46,870 bases of DNA from SURF-32 sp964648365 (GCA_964648365.1 CAZYLK010000025.1:1-46870); one strand, 5' to 3'; counted from the stretch's first letter, positions 16,057 through 24,453 are shown. Numbers and translations are program-made. Notes: a model not told the origin generated them from the letters alone.

Positions 16057-19000
16057 CTATGCCCCATATCCGCCCCCCCCCGGCGTTTCGACGATCAGGC
16101 GGTCGCCGCGACGGGCGGAGACGTACGCGATATGCGGGAGCACGTCGGCCCCGGCCTCACCCTCAACGGCAGGGCCGTCCGCCGCCCGGATCAGCACATT
16201 CCGCCCCGGCTTGCCATCCCCCCCGCCGGCCATGCCGTACGGTCCGTGGACGCGGCGGTGGCTCAGGATCGACACGTCCAGATCCTCGAGGAACTCGATT
16301 TCGCGGACGACGCCGTCGCCGCCGCGCCACCGGCCGCCCCCCCCCGAGCCGCGGCGGATCGCAAAGCGCCGCAGCCGCACCGGCACGCGGGATTCGAGTA
16401 CTTCCGGATCGGTCAGACGTGTGTTCGTCATGTGCGTATGCACCGCGTCCGCGCCGTGGTAGCCCGGCCCAGCCCCCGCACCGCCGCAGATGGTTTCATA
16501 GTAACCGAAACGAGCGTTGCCCATGAGCAGGTTGTTCATCGTTCCCTGGCTGCCGGCCGCGACGCCGAGGGCGCCGAAGATGCAATCCACGATCCGCTGC
16601 GACGTTTCCACGTTGCCGCCGACCACGGCCGCGCAGTCGCGCGGGTCGTCTCGGCGCGGCGGGTTGAGGAAGCACTCGGGCAGCGCGATCTCGATCTTCG
16701 ACAGCACTCCCGCGTTGAGCGGAATGTCGTCGGCGATGAGGCAGCGCAGGCAGTAGAGCACGGCGCTGCGGACGATCGAGGCGTTGGCGTTGAGATTGCC
16801 GGGATGCACAGCGTCCGTGCCGCTGAAGTCGAACGTCGCCCGGTCGCCGTCGATCGTGATGGCGAGGCGGATCGTCGTCCCGTCGTCCATCGAATCTTCG
16901 AACCGATGCACGCCATCGGACAGCCTCGTGATAGCCGCGGCCGCCATGCGCTCGGCGGCAGACTGGATGTGCCCCATGTAGTCAATCACGGTCTGCCGGC
17001 CGTGGGATTGCATCAGTTCGATGAGGCGCGTGACGCCCATCTGGTTGGCCGCCACCTGGGCTTCGATGTCGGCGATGTTCTGGTCGGGCGATCGCGAGGG
17101 ATAGGGGCCGGCGGTAAGCAGTTGGCGCAGCGCCTCCGGCCTTGCCTGTCCCCCATCCATCCATCGCAACGCCCGGATCAGCACGCCCTCCTGATCGAGC
17201 CGCGTCGAATCGGGCGGCATCGAGCCTGGCCGCGTTCCGCCGATTTCGGCATGATGAGCACGGCTGGCGACGAAGAAGTCCGGCGCCGAGCCGCGGGCTT
17301 GGGCCCGCGCGAAATCCGAACGCGAGTCGCGGGCTTGAGCCCGCGCGAAGTCCCCGCCCTGATTGACGCCCCCCCCCGACGTAGACGACGCCGCCTGATC
17401 CGACCCAGCCTCGTACTCCGCAAACACCGGCGTCACGACTGTCACGTCGTTCAGATGCGACCCGCCGCGGTACGGGTCATTGGTGATGAACACGTCGCCC
17501 GGCCGCATGGCGCCGACGTCTTCGCACAACAGCTTCACGCAGTCGCTCATGCCGCCCAGATGCACCGGAATGTGCGGGGCGTTAACGACCAGGTTTCCGG
17601 CGGCGTCGAACACCGCGCAGGAGAAGTCGAGCCGTTCCTTGACGTTGGTGGACAGCGCCGTGCGTTGAAGCGTGACGCCCATTTGCTCCGCGATGGCGGT
17701 GAAGCGGTTGGAGAACAGGGCGAGGTCGATGGGGTCGACTTCCGCCCTCGCTGCCGGCTCCGCGCCGGCGGTCGCTGTTGCGCCCATTCGAGCGTCCGCG
17801 GCGCGCGCCTCGTTTGTCAGAACGATGTCGCCGGACTCTGCAACGACGCCGCTCCAGCCAGGCTCGATGATCAGCGTCCCGACATCTTCCGCAACGATGG
17901 CCGGCCCGGCAACGACATCGCCCGCTGAGAGCGATTCGCGAAACAAGACCGGCGTCTCGATGAACGCGCCGTCAAACGCCACTCGTGTCGGCGCCGGCGT
18001 CGTGGAGGCGGCGGGGCGCGGATCACCGCTCTTGGACCCAGCCGCAGGTTTGTGCCCGCCCGGTGGTTGCTGGTTCGCAGGGCCGCCACGCTCGTCGCCG
18101 GCAACCGCCTCCACCCGCGCGACGCGCACTTCGATCGCCCGCCCTTTGTGGGTATATCCGTATTGTCGGCGGTGCGCCTGCTCGAAGCGATCGCACATTT
18201 CATCCGGCGTGCCGACGTCGACCGTGAGCGTGCTCGACTGTGCCGCATAACACGCCTCGACCGACCGGCGGACGACCTGGATGTCCGCGTCCGTCGCGCC
18301 GTCGTCGTGAAGGAAACGCTGCGCGTCGGCGGTGAGTTGCTTCAGGATTTGCGCGAGATCACCACCCGCCGACTCCGCGCGGGCTGAAGCCCGCGGCTCG
18401 CTGATGGAGTTTCGCAGCGTCAGCTTCACGCTGCGCTCGACGACGCGCTTCAGCGGCGCGCGGCCGATGCCGTAGGCGCTGAGCACGCCGGCTTCGGGGG
18501 GGGCGATGATCGTGGTCATGCCCAGCAGCTTCGCGACAGCGCAGGCGTGTTGCCCGCCGGCGCCGCCGAACAGCACCAGGGCGTGATCGCGCACGTCGAT
18601 GCCTTTGGCGATCGATATCCGCCGGATCGCGGCCGCCATGTTCTCGTTGGCCACCCGGATGAAACCGGCGGCCAGTTCCTCGACCGACATGACGGCGCCG
18701 CCGGGGCCGGCAGCGCCGCCGACGCCGGGGCCGACAGCGCCGCCGACGCCGGGGCCGACAGCGCCGCCGACGCCGCCGGTTCCCCGGGCAACCTCGCCCG
18801 CCAGCGCCTCGAACCGGCACACGGCGGCCGCGCGATCAAGACGGAACGGAAACCGCGCGGCCGGGATCCGCCCCAGCAGCAGGTTCGCATCCGTGATCGT
18901 CGCCGGCCCGCCGCGGCCGTAGCAGGCCGGACCCGGATCGGCCCCGGCGCTTTCCGGTCCGACGGTCAGCCGCTGCCCGTCAAACCCGCAGATGCTGCCC

Positions 19001-20253
19001 CCCCCCGCCGCGACGGTTTCGATGGCCAGCATCGGCGTCGCGATGCGGACGCCGTCCTGGACCGTCTCGTGGCGGTACTCGTACGCACCCGCCGCCCGGC
19101 AGACGTCGGTGCTGGTGCCGCCCATGTCGAAGCCGATCGCCCGCGCAAACCCGGCCCGCGACGCCACCGCCCGACATCCGACCACCCCGCCGGCCGGGCC
19201 GCTGAGGATCGTGTCCTTGCCACCAGCCGAGTCCGCCTCCATCAGTCCCCCGGCGCTGGTCATCAGCCGAAACCGCGCCTGCGGCATCGAGCGCCGGATC
19301 GACGCGACGTACTCGCGGATCACGGGACTCAGGTACGCGTCGACCACCGTCGTGTCGCCGCGCGGCACGATCCGCTCCATGCGACCTACCCGCGACGAGA
19401 CGCTGACTTGCCGGAACCCCACCGACCGGGCGAGGTCGGCGACGACGCGTTCGTGCGCATCGTTCACGTGCGCATGCAGCAGGCAGATGCCAACCGCCTC
19501 GATGCCGTCGTCGGCAAGCTGCTGCAGGGTCCGCCGCACGGGCGCCTCATCGACGGACTTCAGTTCCGCGCCGTCCGCCGCCATCCGCGCGTCGATTTCG
19601 ACTTCGCACGACGCCAACTCACGGCGCTTGCGGATATGCAGGTCAAACAGCGCCGGCCGGTCCTGATAGCCGATGCGCAACACATCGGCGAAGCCGGCCG
19701 TCGTCACGAACGCCGTCCGCGCTCCCTTCCGCTCCAGCAGCGCATTGGTCGCCCGCGTCGTACCCAGCCGCAGATCAACCGGCCCGACGTCGTGACCAAG
19801 CGTCAACCCCATCAGATACCGGATCGCCAGCACCGGCGGCTCCTCCGGCCCGACGATTTCGTAGGCCGTGCCCGCACCGAACGTCGCATCACTCAAGGGT
19901 GCGTCGAGCGTCATCAAGCCGCGTGCTGCATCGAACGACGCGATCGTTCTTTCATCCACGACGCTTCCGTCGACGCTGACGAACCGAATCGGGTAGCCGG
20001 TCCAGAACCGCTCGGGATCGCCGCGCCGACGCGAATCGACGATCGCGCGGCCCTCTCGCTCGACAGATTCGACGACACCCTTGAACACCCCGCTGCTGAG
20101 CAACTTGAACGTCCGCGATTGCCCGGAGGGATCGACCGCCACGACATCCGTGAACGTCCCGCCGACGTCGATGGCGAAGCGCCAGGCGTCACCGCCGGCG
20201 CCTCTTCCGGCGGCCAGCGGGGCAGGACGATCAGGGTGACGGACCTCGAACAT
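16057..20253 (-). CDS. Fused hydantoinase A/B (5-oxoprolinase-like) enzyme
   Basis: A 1398-residue ATP-dependent amidohydrolase of the 5-oxoprolinase/hydantoinase class with both subunits in one chain. The HyuA half begins AIDVGGTFTDVV (~28), continues with LGTTRATNALLERKGA, GPAGGVVGC and GFDMGGTSTDVC, the actin-like ATP-binding motifs. The HyuB half begins near IDLALFSNRFTAIAEQMG (~840) and ends HGPYGMAGG and ETPGGGGYG. At nearly 1400 residues it is longer than typical fused oxoprolinases (~1290). The excess includes a VGGAVGPG tandem repeat, DFARAQAR repeats encoded by palindromes, and a Pro/Ala/Gly linker between halves. The ATG at 20253 lies 34 bases after the TOPRIM-like gene. Likely substrate 5-oxoproline or a hydantoin; which cannot be read from sequence. 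Confidence 0.88.
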   Translation of the reverse strand: MFEVRHPDRPAPLAAGRGAGGDAWRFAIDVGGTFTDVVAVDPSGQSRTFKLLSSGVFKGVVESVEREGRAIVDSRRRGDPERFWTGYPIRFVSVDGSVVDERTIASFDAARGLMTLDAPLSDATFGAGTAYEIVGPEEPPVLAIRYLMGLTLGHDVGPVDLRLGTTRATNALLERKGARTAFVTTAGFADVLRIGYQDRPALFDLHIRKRRELASCEVEIDARMAADGAELKSVDEAPVRRTLQQLADDGIEAVGICLLHAHVNDAHERVVADLARSVGFRQVSVSSRVGRMERIVPRGDTTVVDAYLSPVIREYVASIRRSMPQARFRLMTSAGGLMEADSAGGKDTILSGPAGGVVGCRAVASRAGFARAIGFDMGGTSTDVCRAAGAYEYRHETVQDGVRIATPMLAIETVAAGGGSICGFDGQRLTVGPESAGADPGPACYGRGGPATITDANLLLGRIPAARFPFRLDRAAAVCRFEALAGEVARGTGGVGGAVGPGVGGAVGPGVGGAAGPGGAVMSVEELAAGFIRVANENMAAAIRRISIAKGIDVRDHALVLFGGAGGQHACAVAKLLGMTTIIAPPEAGVLSAYGIGRAPLKRVVERSVKLTLRNSISEPRASARAESAGGDLAQILKQLTADAQRFLHDDGATDADIQVVRRSVEACYAAQSSTLTVDVGTPDEMCDRFEQAHRRQYGYTHKGRAIEVRVARVEAVAGDERGGPANQQPPGGHKPAAGSKSGDPRPAASTTPAPTRVAFDGAFIETPVLFRESLSAGDVVAGPAIVAEDVGTLIIEPGWSGVVAESGDIVLTNEARAADARMGATATAGAEPAARAEVDPIDLALFSNRFTAIAEQMGVTLQRTALSTNVKERLDFSCAVFDAAGNLVVNAPHIPVHLGGMSDCVKLLCEDVGAMRPGDVFITNDPYRGGSHLNDVTVVTPVFAEYEAGSDQAASSTSGGGVNQGGDFARAQARDSRSDFARAQARGSAPDFFVASRAHHAEIGGTRPGSMPPDSTRLDQEGVLIRALRWMDGGQARPEALRQLLTAGPYPSRSPDQNIADIEAQVAANQMGVTRLIELMQSHGRQTVIDYMGHIQSAAERMAAAAITRLSDGVHRFEDSMDDGTTIRLAITIDGDRATFDFSGTDAVHPGNLNANASIVRSAVLYCLRCLIADDIPLNAGVLSKIEIALPECFLNPPRRDDPRDCAAVVGGNVETSQRIVDCIFGALGVAAGSQGTMNNLLMGNARFGYYETICGGAGAGPGYHGADAVHTHMTNTRLTDPEVLESRVPVRLRRFAIRRGSGGGGRWRGGDGVVREIEFLEDLDVSILSHRRVHGPYGMAGGGDGKPGRNVLIRAADGPAVEGEAGADVLPHIAYVSARRGDRLIVETPGGGGYGA
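17292..17345. repeat. Tandem in-frame palindromes in the oxoprolinase gene
   Basis: Two hairpins lie exactly 36 bases apart: CGCGGGC/GCCCGCG around TTGG at 17292-17309, and around TTGA at 17328-17345. The 36-base period keeps frame and encodes the doubled peptide DFARAQAR. The peptide lies in the HyuB half, in a region otherwise describing metal-dependent amidase sequence. Confidence 0.8.
18378..18395. repeat. Third CGCGGGCT palindrome in the oxoprolinase gene
   Basis: Perfect arms CGCGGGCT and AGCCCGCG around GA. It is the same family as the pair at 17292-17345, about 1 kb away in the HyuA half, and encodes part of EPRASARAESAGG. Confidence 0.7.
18701..18772. repeat. 24-bp in-frame minisatellite in the oxoprolinase gene
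   Basis: Three tandem copies of a 24-base unit (CCGGGGCCGACAGCGCCGCC then GACG, first copy with one change). It encodes the octapeptide repeat VGGAVGPG. Because the unit is a multiple of three, copy-number change would lengthen or shorten a flexible loop without a frameshift. Confidence 0.8.
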
Positions 20254-20287
20254 GTGCTGACGATGATCCGCACGCCCAACCACGCGG

Positions 20288-21067
20288 TCAACCCGACGAG
20301 TCTTGCAGCAGCGGGCCGAGCCGCTGGTCCACTTCGGCAAGAAAGTCCGCCAGACCTGTGAGCGTCCCTCGCTTGTGGAGTAGGTCGAGCGGCGCGGCGG
20401 TCCAACACCGGCGCTCGCGCTCTTCGTCACCGTCGGTCAGTCGATGCAAAACTCGCTTCGCGTTCCTTCTGGCTCCCTTTCTTGCCGCCGTGAGTTTGTC
20501 AGCGCGGGTCCGGGGATCGAACCCGAGTTCTTCACGCAGCTCTGACAGGGCGGATTCTTCCCGCTTCTCGCGCGGCTCGAATCCGGCAAGAACCCAGGCC
20601 TCTCGTTTGGGATGTGCCAGGCCCACGAGTACCGTGAAGGGCCACGGCTTGGCATCCCGCGCCTGATTCAGCCCCACCCGTCGCATGGGGTCGTTGTCGG
20701 AATCGCGAATGAGCATCACGGCACGCGGCGCTTTCCCATCCGGCGCCTGAAGCAGTAGAAGCAACGCACGGCGTGCCGCCAGCGCATCCGCGGCACCCGG
20801 TTCACCCGCGAAGTGACCGTGTGCCTTGTGCCGCCAGCCGCTGCTGCGCGCGCGGGCGCTCACCTGCATCCAGGTCACGAATTCCTCGTCGGTGGTCTCA
20901 CCCCGATAGCGCCGAAGGCCGTCCAGCGACGGCAATTGGCTCCCCTCGTCACCGACGGCTTGCGGCCGCGACGCCGCAATCACTCGATCTACAAGCCCGC
21001 ACGCCGTCTCGCAGTCGACCCGCGCTTCGCAGACCACGGCAATAGAGAGCGGGGCCGGATCGCTCAT
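20288..21067 (-). CDS. TOPRIM-like protein (DUF4276-like), partner of AAA ATPase
   Basis: A 259-residue protein. Acidic residues are spaced like a TOPRIM/OLD-type metal site: Glu14 in AVVCEARVD, D122-S-D124-N-D126 in LIRDSDNDP followed by Arg, and Glu156 in HPKREAWVLAGFE. The last element (ExW in a hydrophobic strand) is characteristic of DUF4276-like proteins. The basic, charged C-terminal third has no clear motif. Its ATG overlaps the ATPase stop as ATGA, so the two are translationally coupled. ATPase-plus-TOPRIM pairs are known in phage defence (for example OLD-type, PARIS). Nuclease activity and defence role here are inference. The assignment rests on motif spacing only. Confidence 0.6.
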   Translation of the reverse strand: MSDPAPLSIAVVCEARVDCETACGLVDRVIAASRPQAVGDEGSQLPSLDGLRRYRGETTDEEFVTWMQVSARARSSGWRHKAHGHFAGEPGAADALAARRALLLLLQAPDGKAPRAVMLIRDSDNDPMRRVGLNQARDAKPWPFTVLVGLAHPKREAWVLAGFEPREKREESALSELREELGFDPRTRADKLTAARKGARRNAKRVLHRLTDGDEERERRCWTAAPLDLLHKRGTLTGLADFLAEVDQRLGPLLQDSSG

Positions 21068-22194
21068 TCGCTCGCAGCCACTTGCCGGGCATGTTCGACG
21101 ACCCAGTCCTCGCCCACCGCGCTCCAGAACTCGCCGGGCGCCATCTGGTTCTTCCAGCGCTCGTAGTCGGGGTGATCCGTGAGGTTGGCAAAGACAGAGT
21201 GGCCGTCGGCGTCGATAGCGCTGAGCCGGACCTCCTCCGGTTCGAGATGATCGACGAGGTAGGGCGAATGACTGGTGGCGATGATTTGCAGGCCAGGTGC
21301 CGCTTCCTGAATTCGACGCAGTTGCGTCACCAACTCGCCGACCGCGCGGGGATGAAGGCCCTTCTCGATATCGTCGAGGAGGATCGTGCGAGCGCCGCTG
21401 GACGAGAAAAGTACGGCGAGTAAGCCCAGGGTCATGATCGTCCCTTCGCTCACTGATCGAGCGTCGATGCTCTGAGCGTTAATGAAATCGAAGAGTGCTC
21501 GATAGCCCAGCGGACGGCGTCGCCACACTGTACCGTCTTCGTTGGTTCCAGAAACCGTTACGGCGCTGCGTTCCATCCGCACTTGATCTAGCCCGGGAAC
21601 GACGGCTCGCAACGTCGATTGCAACTGAAAAAAACGTTTGGGCTGAGTGGCCGCAATTTCGGCAAGGACGGCCGCCAGCCCGCGCCCCTGGTCCTTCAAT
21701 TCGGTTGCGGGCTCTTCTGTACTAGAAGGTTCGCGCAGTTGTGAGGCATCCAGGCTGACCAGGACCGTCTCTGGTTCGCCCGCGATGAACGGGTGGAACG
21801 AGGACGCACGCATCCGTTCCATCGCCGAGACGATGGTATTTTCATCTGATTCATCGTACTCGAATTCCCCATCCGGAAGGACGATCCTCCATCGCCATCC
21901 GCCAAGATGCGGCCTACCCTCGATTCGCCGGGAGCCTGCCCCTGACATGCAGTCATATTCAGCGGCCATCGATAGCTGGCTCTTGCTCCCTTTGGAGAGC
22001 ATCTCCCGAGGTACGAAATGCTTGGAAGAGATTTCGGTGGACAGCTTCCACCCAAATTGAGAGACCAGATGCAACGCCTCCAGCACGCTGGTCTTCCCCG
22101 ACGCGTTCGGCCCGACGATCACCGTCAGCGGGCGGAAGCTGATGTCGGCGGACGCGATGGACTTGAAGTTGGTGAGCCGCAGTCTCTGGAACAT
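21064..22194 (-). CDS. AAA-family ATPase (SMC/RecF-like, AAA_21 type)
   Basis: A 376-residue ATPase that starts with the hallmark MFQRLRLTNFKSI. Walker A is GPNASGKTS (residues 28-36). Walker B is ILLDDIEKGLHP (271-282), with DD-I-E instead of the more usual DEPE. The His/Ser switch is ATSHSPYLVD (307-316). The long middle (about 80-250) has no coiled coil but contains a degenerate signature region near NAQSIDARSVSEGT. Start chosen at ATG 22194 with GAGGG upstream; the longer frame runs into the promoter. First of a two-gene operon with the TOPRIM-like gene. Family known for overcoming-lysogenisation and conflict systems. Confidence 0.85.
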   Translation of the reverse strand: MFQRLRLTNFKSIASADISFRPLTVIVGPNASGKTSVLEALHLVSQFGWKLSTEISSKHFVPREMLSKGSKSQLSMAAEYDCMSGAGSRRIEGRPHLGGWRWRIVLPDGEFEYDESDENTIVSAMERMRASSFHPFIAGEPETVLVSLDASQLREPSSTEEPATELKDQGRGLAAVLAEIAATQPKRFFQLQSTLRAVVPGLDQVRMERSAVTVSGTNEDGTVWRRRPLGYRALFDFINAQSIDARSVSEGTIMTLGLLAVLFSSSGARTILLDDIEKGLHPRAVGELVTQLRRIQEAAPGLQIIATSHSPYLVDHLEPEEVRLSAIDADGHSVFANLTDHPDYERWKNQMAPGEFWSAVGEDWVVEHARQVAASE

Positions 22195-22234
22195 GCTCGA
22201 CCCTCGCGCGGCGGTCCCGGCCGCGTTGTAACCT

Positions 22235-22255
22235 CCGTAGTATACGGCACTACGG
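22235..22255 (-). promoter_or_regulatory. Inverted repeat over a likely -10 of the ATPase/TOPRIM operon
   Basis: CCGTAGT and ACTACGG flank seven bases. The minus-strand hexamer TATACT (22239-22244), a good -10, lies inside the repeat, about 45 bases before the ATG at 22194. The -35 is weak. A repressor bound here would block the operon. No regulator gene is adjacent. Confidence 0.5.
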
Positions 22256-22411
22256 TCGCGCTGTCGCACATTTCCGCGGCGGACCACGGCTGATGTCCGC
22301 ACCATGGAGACGACGGCGCGGGTGGGCATTTCGGTCGTCGGAAGGCCCCGGCGGCTGCCGGCGCCCAAGCCTGACGGTCGCCGCCGGGCCGCCGCCGATT
22401 CTCGGACCCAA

Positions 22412-22429
22412 TTGTGAAAAATTTCACAA
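22412..22429 (+). promoter_or_regulatory. Perfect Rex-like (or CRP-like) operator TTGTGAAAAATTTCACAA
   Basis: An 8+2+8 perfect inverted repeat in an otherwise GC-rich region. It matches every conserved base of the Rex consensus TTGTGAA-N4-TTCACAA (NADH/NAD+ sensor). It also satisfies the CRP-type core TGTGA-N6-TCACA. A TTGACG at 22452-22457 could be a -35 just downstream, though no good -10 follows. It lies 289 bases before the cupredoxin start and about 218 bases upstream of the divergent ATPase start. The 22430-22717 leader contains a GGGCGG/CCGCCC hairpin (22481-22496) and no gene. Confidence 0.65.
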
Positions 22430-22717
22430 GGGGCTGGGCAAGGCCCTGGATTTGACGTAGACTCCCGATGTGCAGCTGGGGGGCGGTGCGCCGCCCTTGC
22501 TGGTTATTGGGCCGGTTGAATCCGGACGGCGGGACGCTCGCGGCTGCGGTTCGCAGTGAGCGTCGCCCGACAGCGCATTGTCCAGGCTGCCTGGCGGCGG
22601 CCGAGTCGTGATCACGTGCGGCGTGGGCCGGTCGTGCCCTCGACCGCGGGATGTTTCAAATCGGCGGACCCGTTGCGTTCCTTATCGAAACCACGCGGGC
22701 CCGCGGGAGTATTCGCG

Positions 22718-23446
22718 ATGAAACGGCAGAACGGGCTGAATTGGCAGATGTTGTGGGCGGCCGCCCTGGCGATCGCCATTCCCGCGTCCGGCGCCCTGGC
22801 GGGGTCCATCACGGGGAAGACGAGCTTCAGCGACAAGGACGGCGAGGCGGAGAAGCGGACCGTGGTAAAGATGGACGCCGACCCGGCCTGCGTCGCCGCG
22901 AACAAGGGCAAGGTGGGCACGGACACGGTGCTGGTCAACAAGAGCGACAGCACGATCCAGAACGTGATCGTACACATCAAGAACGCGCCCAAAGGCGAGG
23001 CGCCCAAGGATGGTCTCAAGCTTGACCAGAAGGGCTGCATGTACAACCCGCACGTGCTGACGCTGATGACCGGCCAGACCATGACGGTCATGAACAGCGA
23101 CGAAACGCTGCACAACATTCACGGCCTGCCGCAGCAGAACCCCGAGTTCAACTTCGGCCAGCCCCGCGCCGGCATGACGAAGGATCTGACGTTCGACCGG
23201 CCGGAGATTTTCAAGGTCAAGTGCGACGTGCATCCGTGGATGGGCGCGTGGATCGGCGTCTTCGAGCATCCGTTCCATGCGGTGTCGGGCTCGGACGGCA
23301 CGTACAAGATCGATAACCTGCCCGCGGGCGATTACGAGGTGGTCGCGTGGCACGAGGTGTACGGCGAGCAGACGCAGAAGATCACGGTCAAGGACGGCGA
23401 TCCGACGGAGCTGAATTTCGAGTTCACGGCCGCCGGTAAGAAGTAG
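22718..23446 (+). CDS. Exported cupredoxin (plastocyanin-like) protein
   Basis: A 242-residue periplasmic protein. Signal peptide to about residue 29 (LALAIAIPASGALAG-type c-region). Cupredoxin core: TLHNIHG (His132/135) and KCDVHPWMGAW with Cys169, His172 and Met175 as type 1 copper ligands. The remainder (about 190-242: GTYKIDNLPAGDYEVVAWHE) is a carboxypeptidase-regulatory-like beta module. An extra Cys107/His112 is also present. CGGGAG precedes the ATG by eight bases. It heads a cluster with heme A and heme O synthases, so a role in electron delivery to, or copper supply for, an oxidase is likely. The upstream operator suggests redox control. Confidence 0.88.
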   Translation: MKRQNGLNWQMLWAAALAIAIPASGALAGSITGKTSFSDKDGEAEKRTVVKMDADPACVAANKGKVGTDTVLVNKSDSTIQNVIVHIKNAPKGEAPKDGLKLDQKGCMYNPHVLTLMTGQTMTVMNSDETLHNIHGLPQQNPEFNFGQPRAGMTKDLTFDRPEIFKVKCDVHPWMGAWIGVFEHPFHAVSGSDGTYKIDNLPAGDYEVVAWHEVYGEQTQKITVKDGDPTELNFEFTAAGKK

Positions 23447-23469
23447 CACGCCGCGTTACAGATCAACTT

Positions 23470-23513
23470 CACCGGCGCATCCGGCACGGCCGCGATGCGC
23501 CGGTGCTCGTTTT
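23470..23513 (+). terminator. Hairpin with T-run between cupredoxin and heme A synthase genes
   Basis: A perfect 12-bp stem, CACCGGCGCATC / GATGCGCCGGTG (23470-23505), with a 12-base loop, followed by CTCGTTTT. It ends only five bases before the next ATG, so it could act as an intrinsic terminator or attenuator, limiting read-through into ctaA-ctaB. Confidence 0.7.
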
Positions 23514-23517
23514 CAGA

Positions 23518-24453
23518 ATGGAAACACCGACGCCTATCTCGCGCTGGACCGGGCGATTCGCTCTGGCGACCGCCCTGCTGACCTTCCCCCTGGTCTTTGT
23601 GGGGGGGGGCGTGACCAGCAAGGACGCGGGCATGGTCTATCCGACCGCACCGCTGTCCAACGAAGCCCTGATCAACCCGGCCGGCTGGACCGAGCAATCC
23701 GACACGCTCCTCGAACACGGTCACCGGCTCATCGGGTGGTGCGTGGGGCTGGGCGCGCTGCTGACGGCCGTCACGGCCACGCTCTCTGAGCCGCGGCGCC
23801 CGGTCCGATGGCTGGCCATCGCCGGGCTGGCGGCGGTCGTGATGCAGGGCAGCATGGGCATCTGGCGGGTCAATCACGACTCGGTGCGCTGGGCCATTCT
23901 CCACGGCGTCTGGGGGCAGATCTGTTTTGCGACGTTTGCGTCCGTGGCGCTCGTAACTTCGCGTGCGTGGCGGGACCGGGCCGGGATGATTGAGACTCCG
24001 CTGGCGGCGGCGCTGAAACTCACAGGCGCGGCGCTTGTGATTTGTTTGTCAATTCAGCTCGTGCTGGGTGTGCTCACGCGGCAGGCGGCCTGGGGCTTCG
24101 AATGGCATCTGCTTGGCGCCGTGCTGGTTACGGTGCTGGCCGGGCGGCTGTGTTTCTGGATTTTCGCGGACCTCCCAAAATCCTGGGCGTTGCGACGCGG
24201 CGCAGGCGTTTTGTTGGCCCTTTTTTGCTTGCAACTGGCGCTCGGCATGGCTACTTTAGCCGTGACCGGAGGATCGAGTTCACGCGTTCGAAGCCCAACG
24301 CTGGTTGAGTGGGTGATTCCCACGCTTCACGTCGCGACAGGGGCTTTGATCCTGGCGACGGCCGTCTGCACCACGTTGCTGGCCTTCCGCGTGGTTGCGT
24401 CATCGGTCGATCCCGCCGGTGCGCCGCGTGGCGCGGAGTTGCCGCAGCATTGA
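23518..24453 (+). CDS. ctaA: Heme A synthase (COX15/CtaA family)
   Basis: A 311-residue polytopic membrane enzyme that oxidises the C8 methyl of heme O to make heme A for cytochrome oxidase. About eight hydrophobic helices. Heme-ligand His sites: LLEHGHRLIGW (His67/69), ILHGVWGQ (His128), FEWHLLGA (~200) and TLHVATGA (~275), as in the CtaA/COX15 fold. The ATG at 23518 has no clear Shine-Dalgarno because the hairpin occupies the region; a GTG at 23503 inside the hairpin is the alternative. The stop overlaps the ctaB start (TTGA), so the two are coupled. Confidence 0.88.
   Translation: METPTPISRWTGRFALATALLTFPLVFVGGGVTSKDAGMVYPTAPLSNEALINPAGWTEQSDTLLEHGHRLIGWCVGLGALLTAVTATLSEPRRPVRWLAIAGLAAVVMQGSMGIWRVNHDSVRWAILHGVWGQICFATFASVALVTSRAWRDRAGMIETPLAAALKLTGAALVICLSIQLVLGVLTRQAAWGFEWHLLGAVLVTVLAGRLCFWIFADLPKSWALRRGAGVLLALFCLQLALGMATLAVTGGSSSRVRSPTLVEWVIPTLHVATGALILATAVCTTLLAFRVVASSVDPAGAPRGAELPQH

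Noticed and set aside
15940..20361. Long plus-strand frames (662 and 604 codons) opposite the oxoprolinase
   Set aside because: Arg/His/Asp-rich shadow sequence without domains; the minus strand encodes a recognised enzyme throughout.
20288..22194. Assignment as PARIS or Gabija defence system
   Set aside because: The partner lacks features I would expect of AriB or GajB, and the ATPase lacks a fused TOPRIM; only the general ATPase/TOPRIM architecture is supported.
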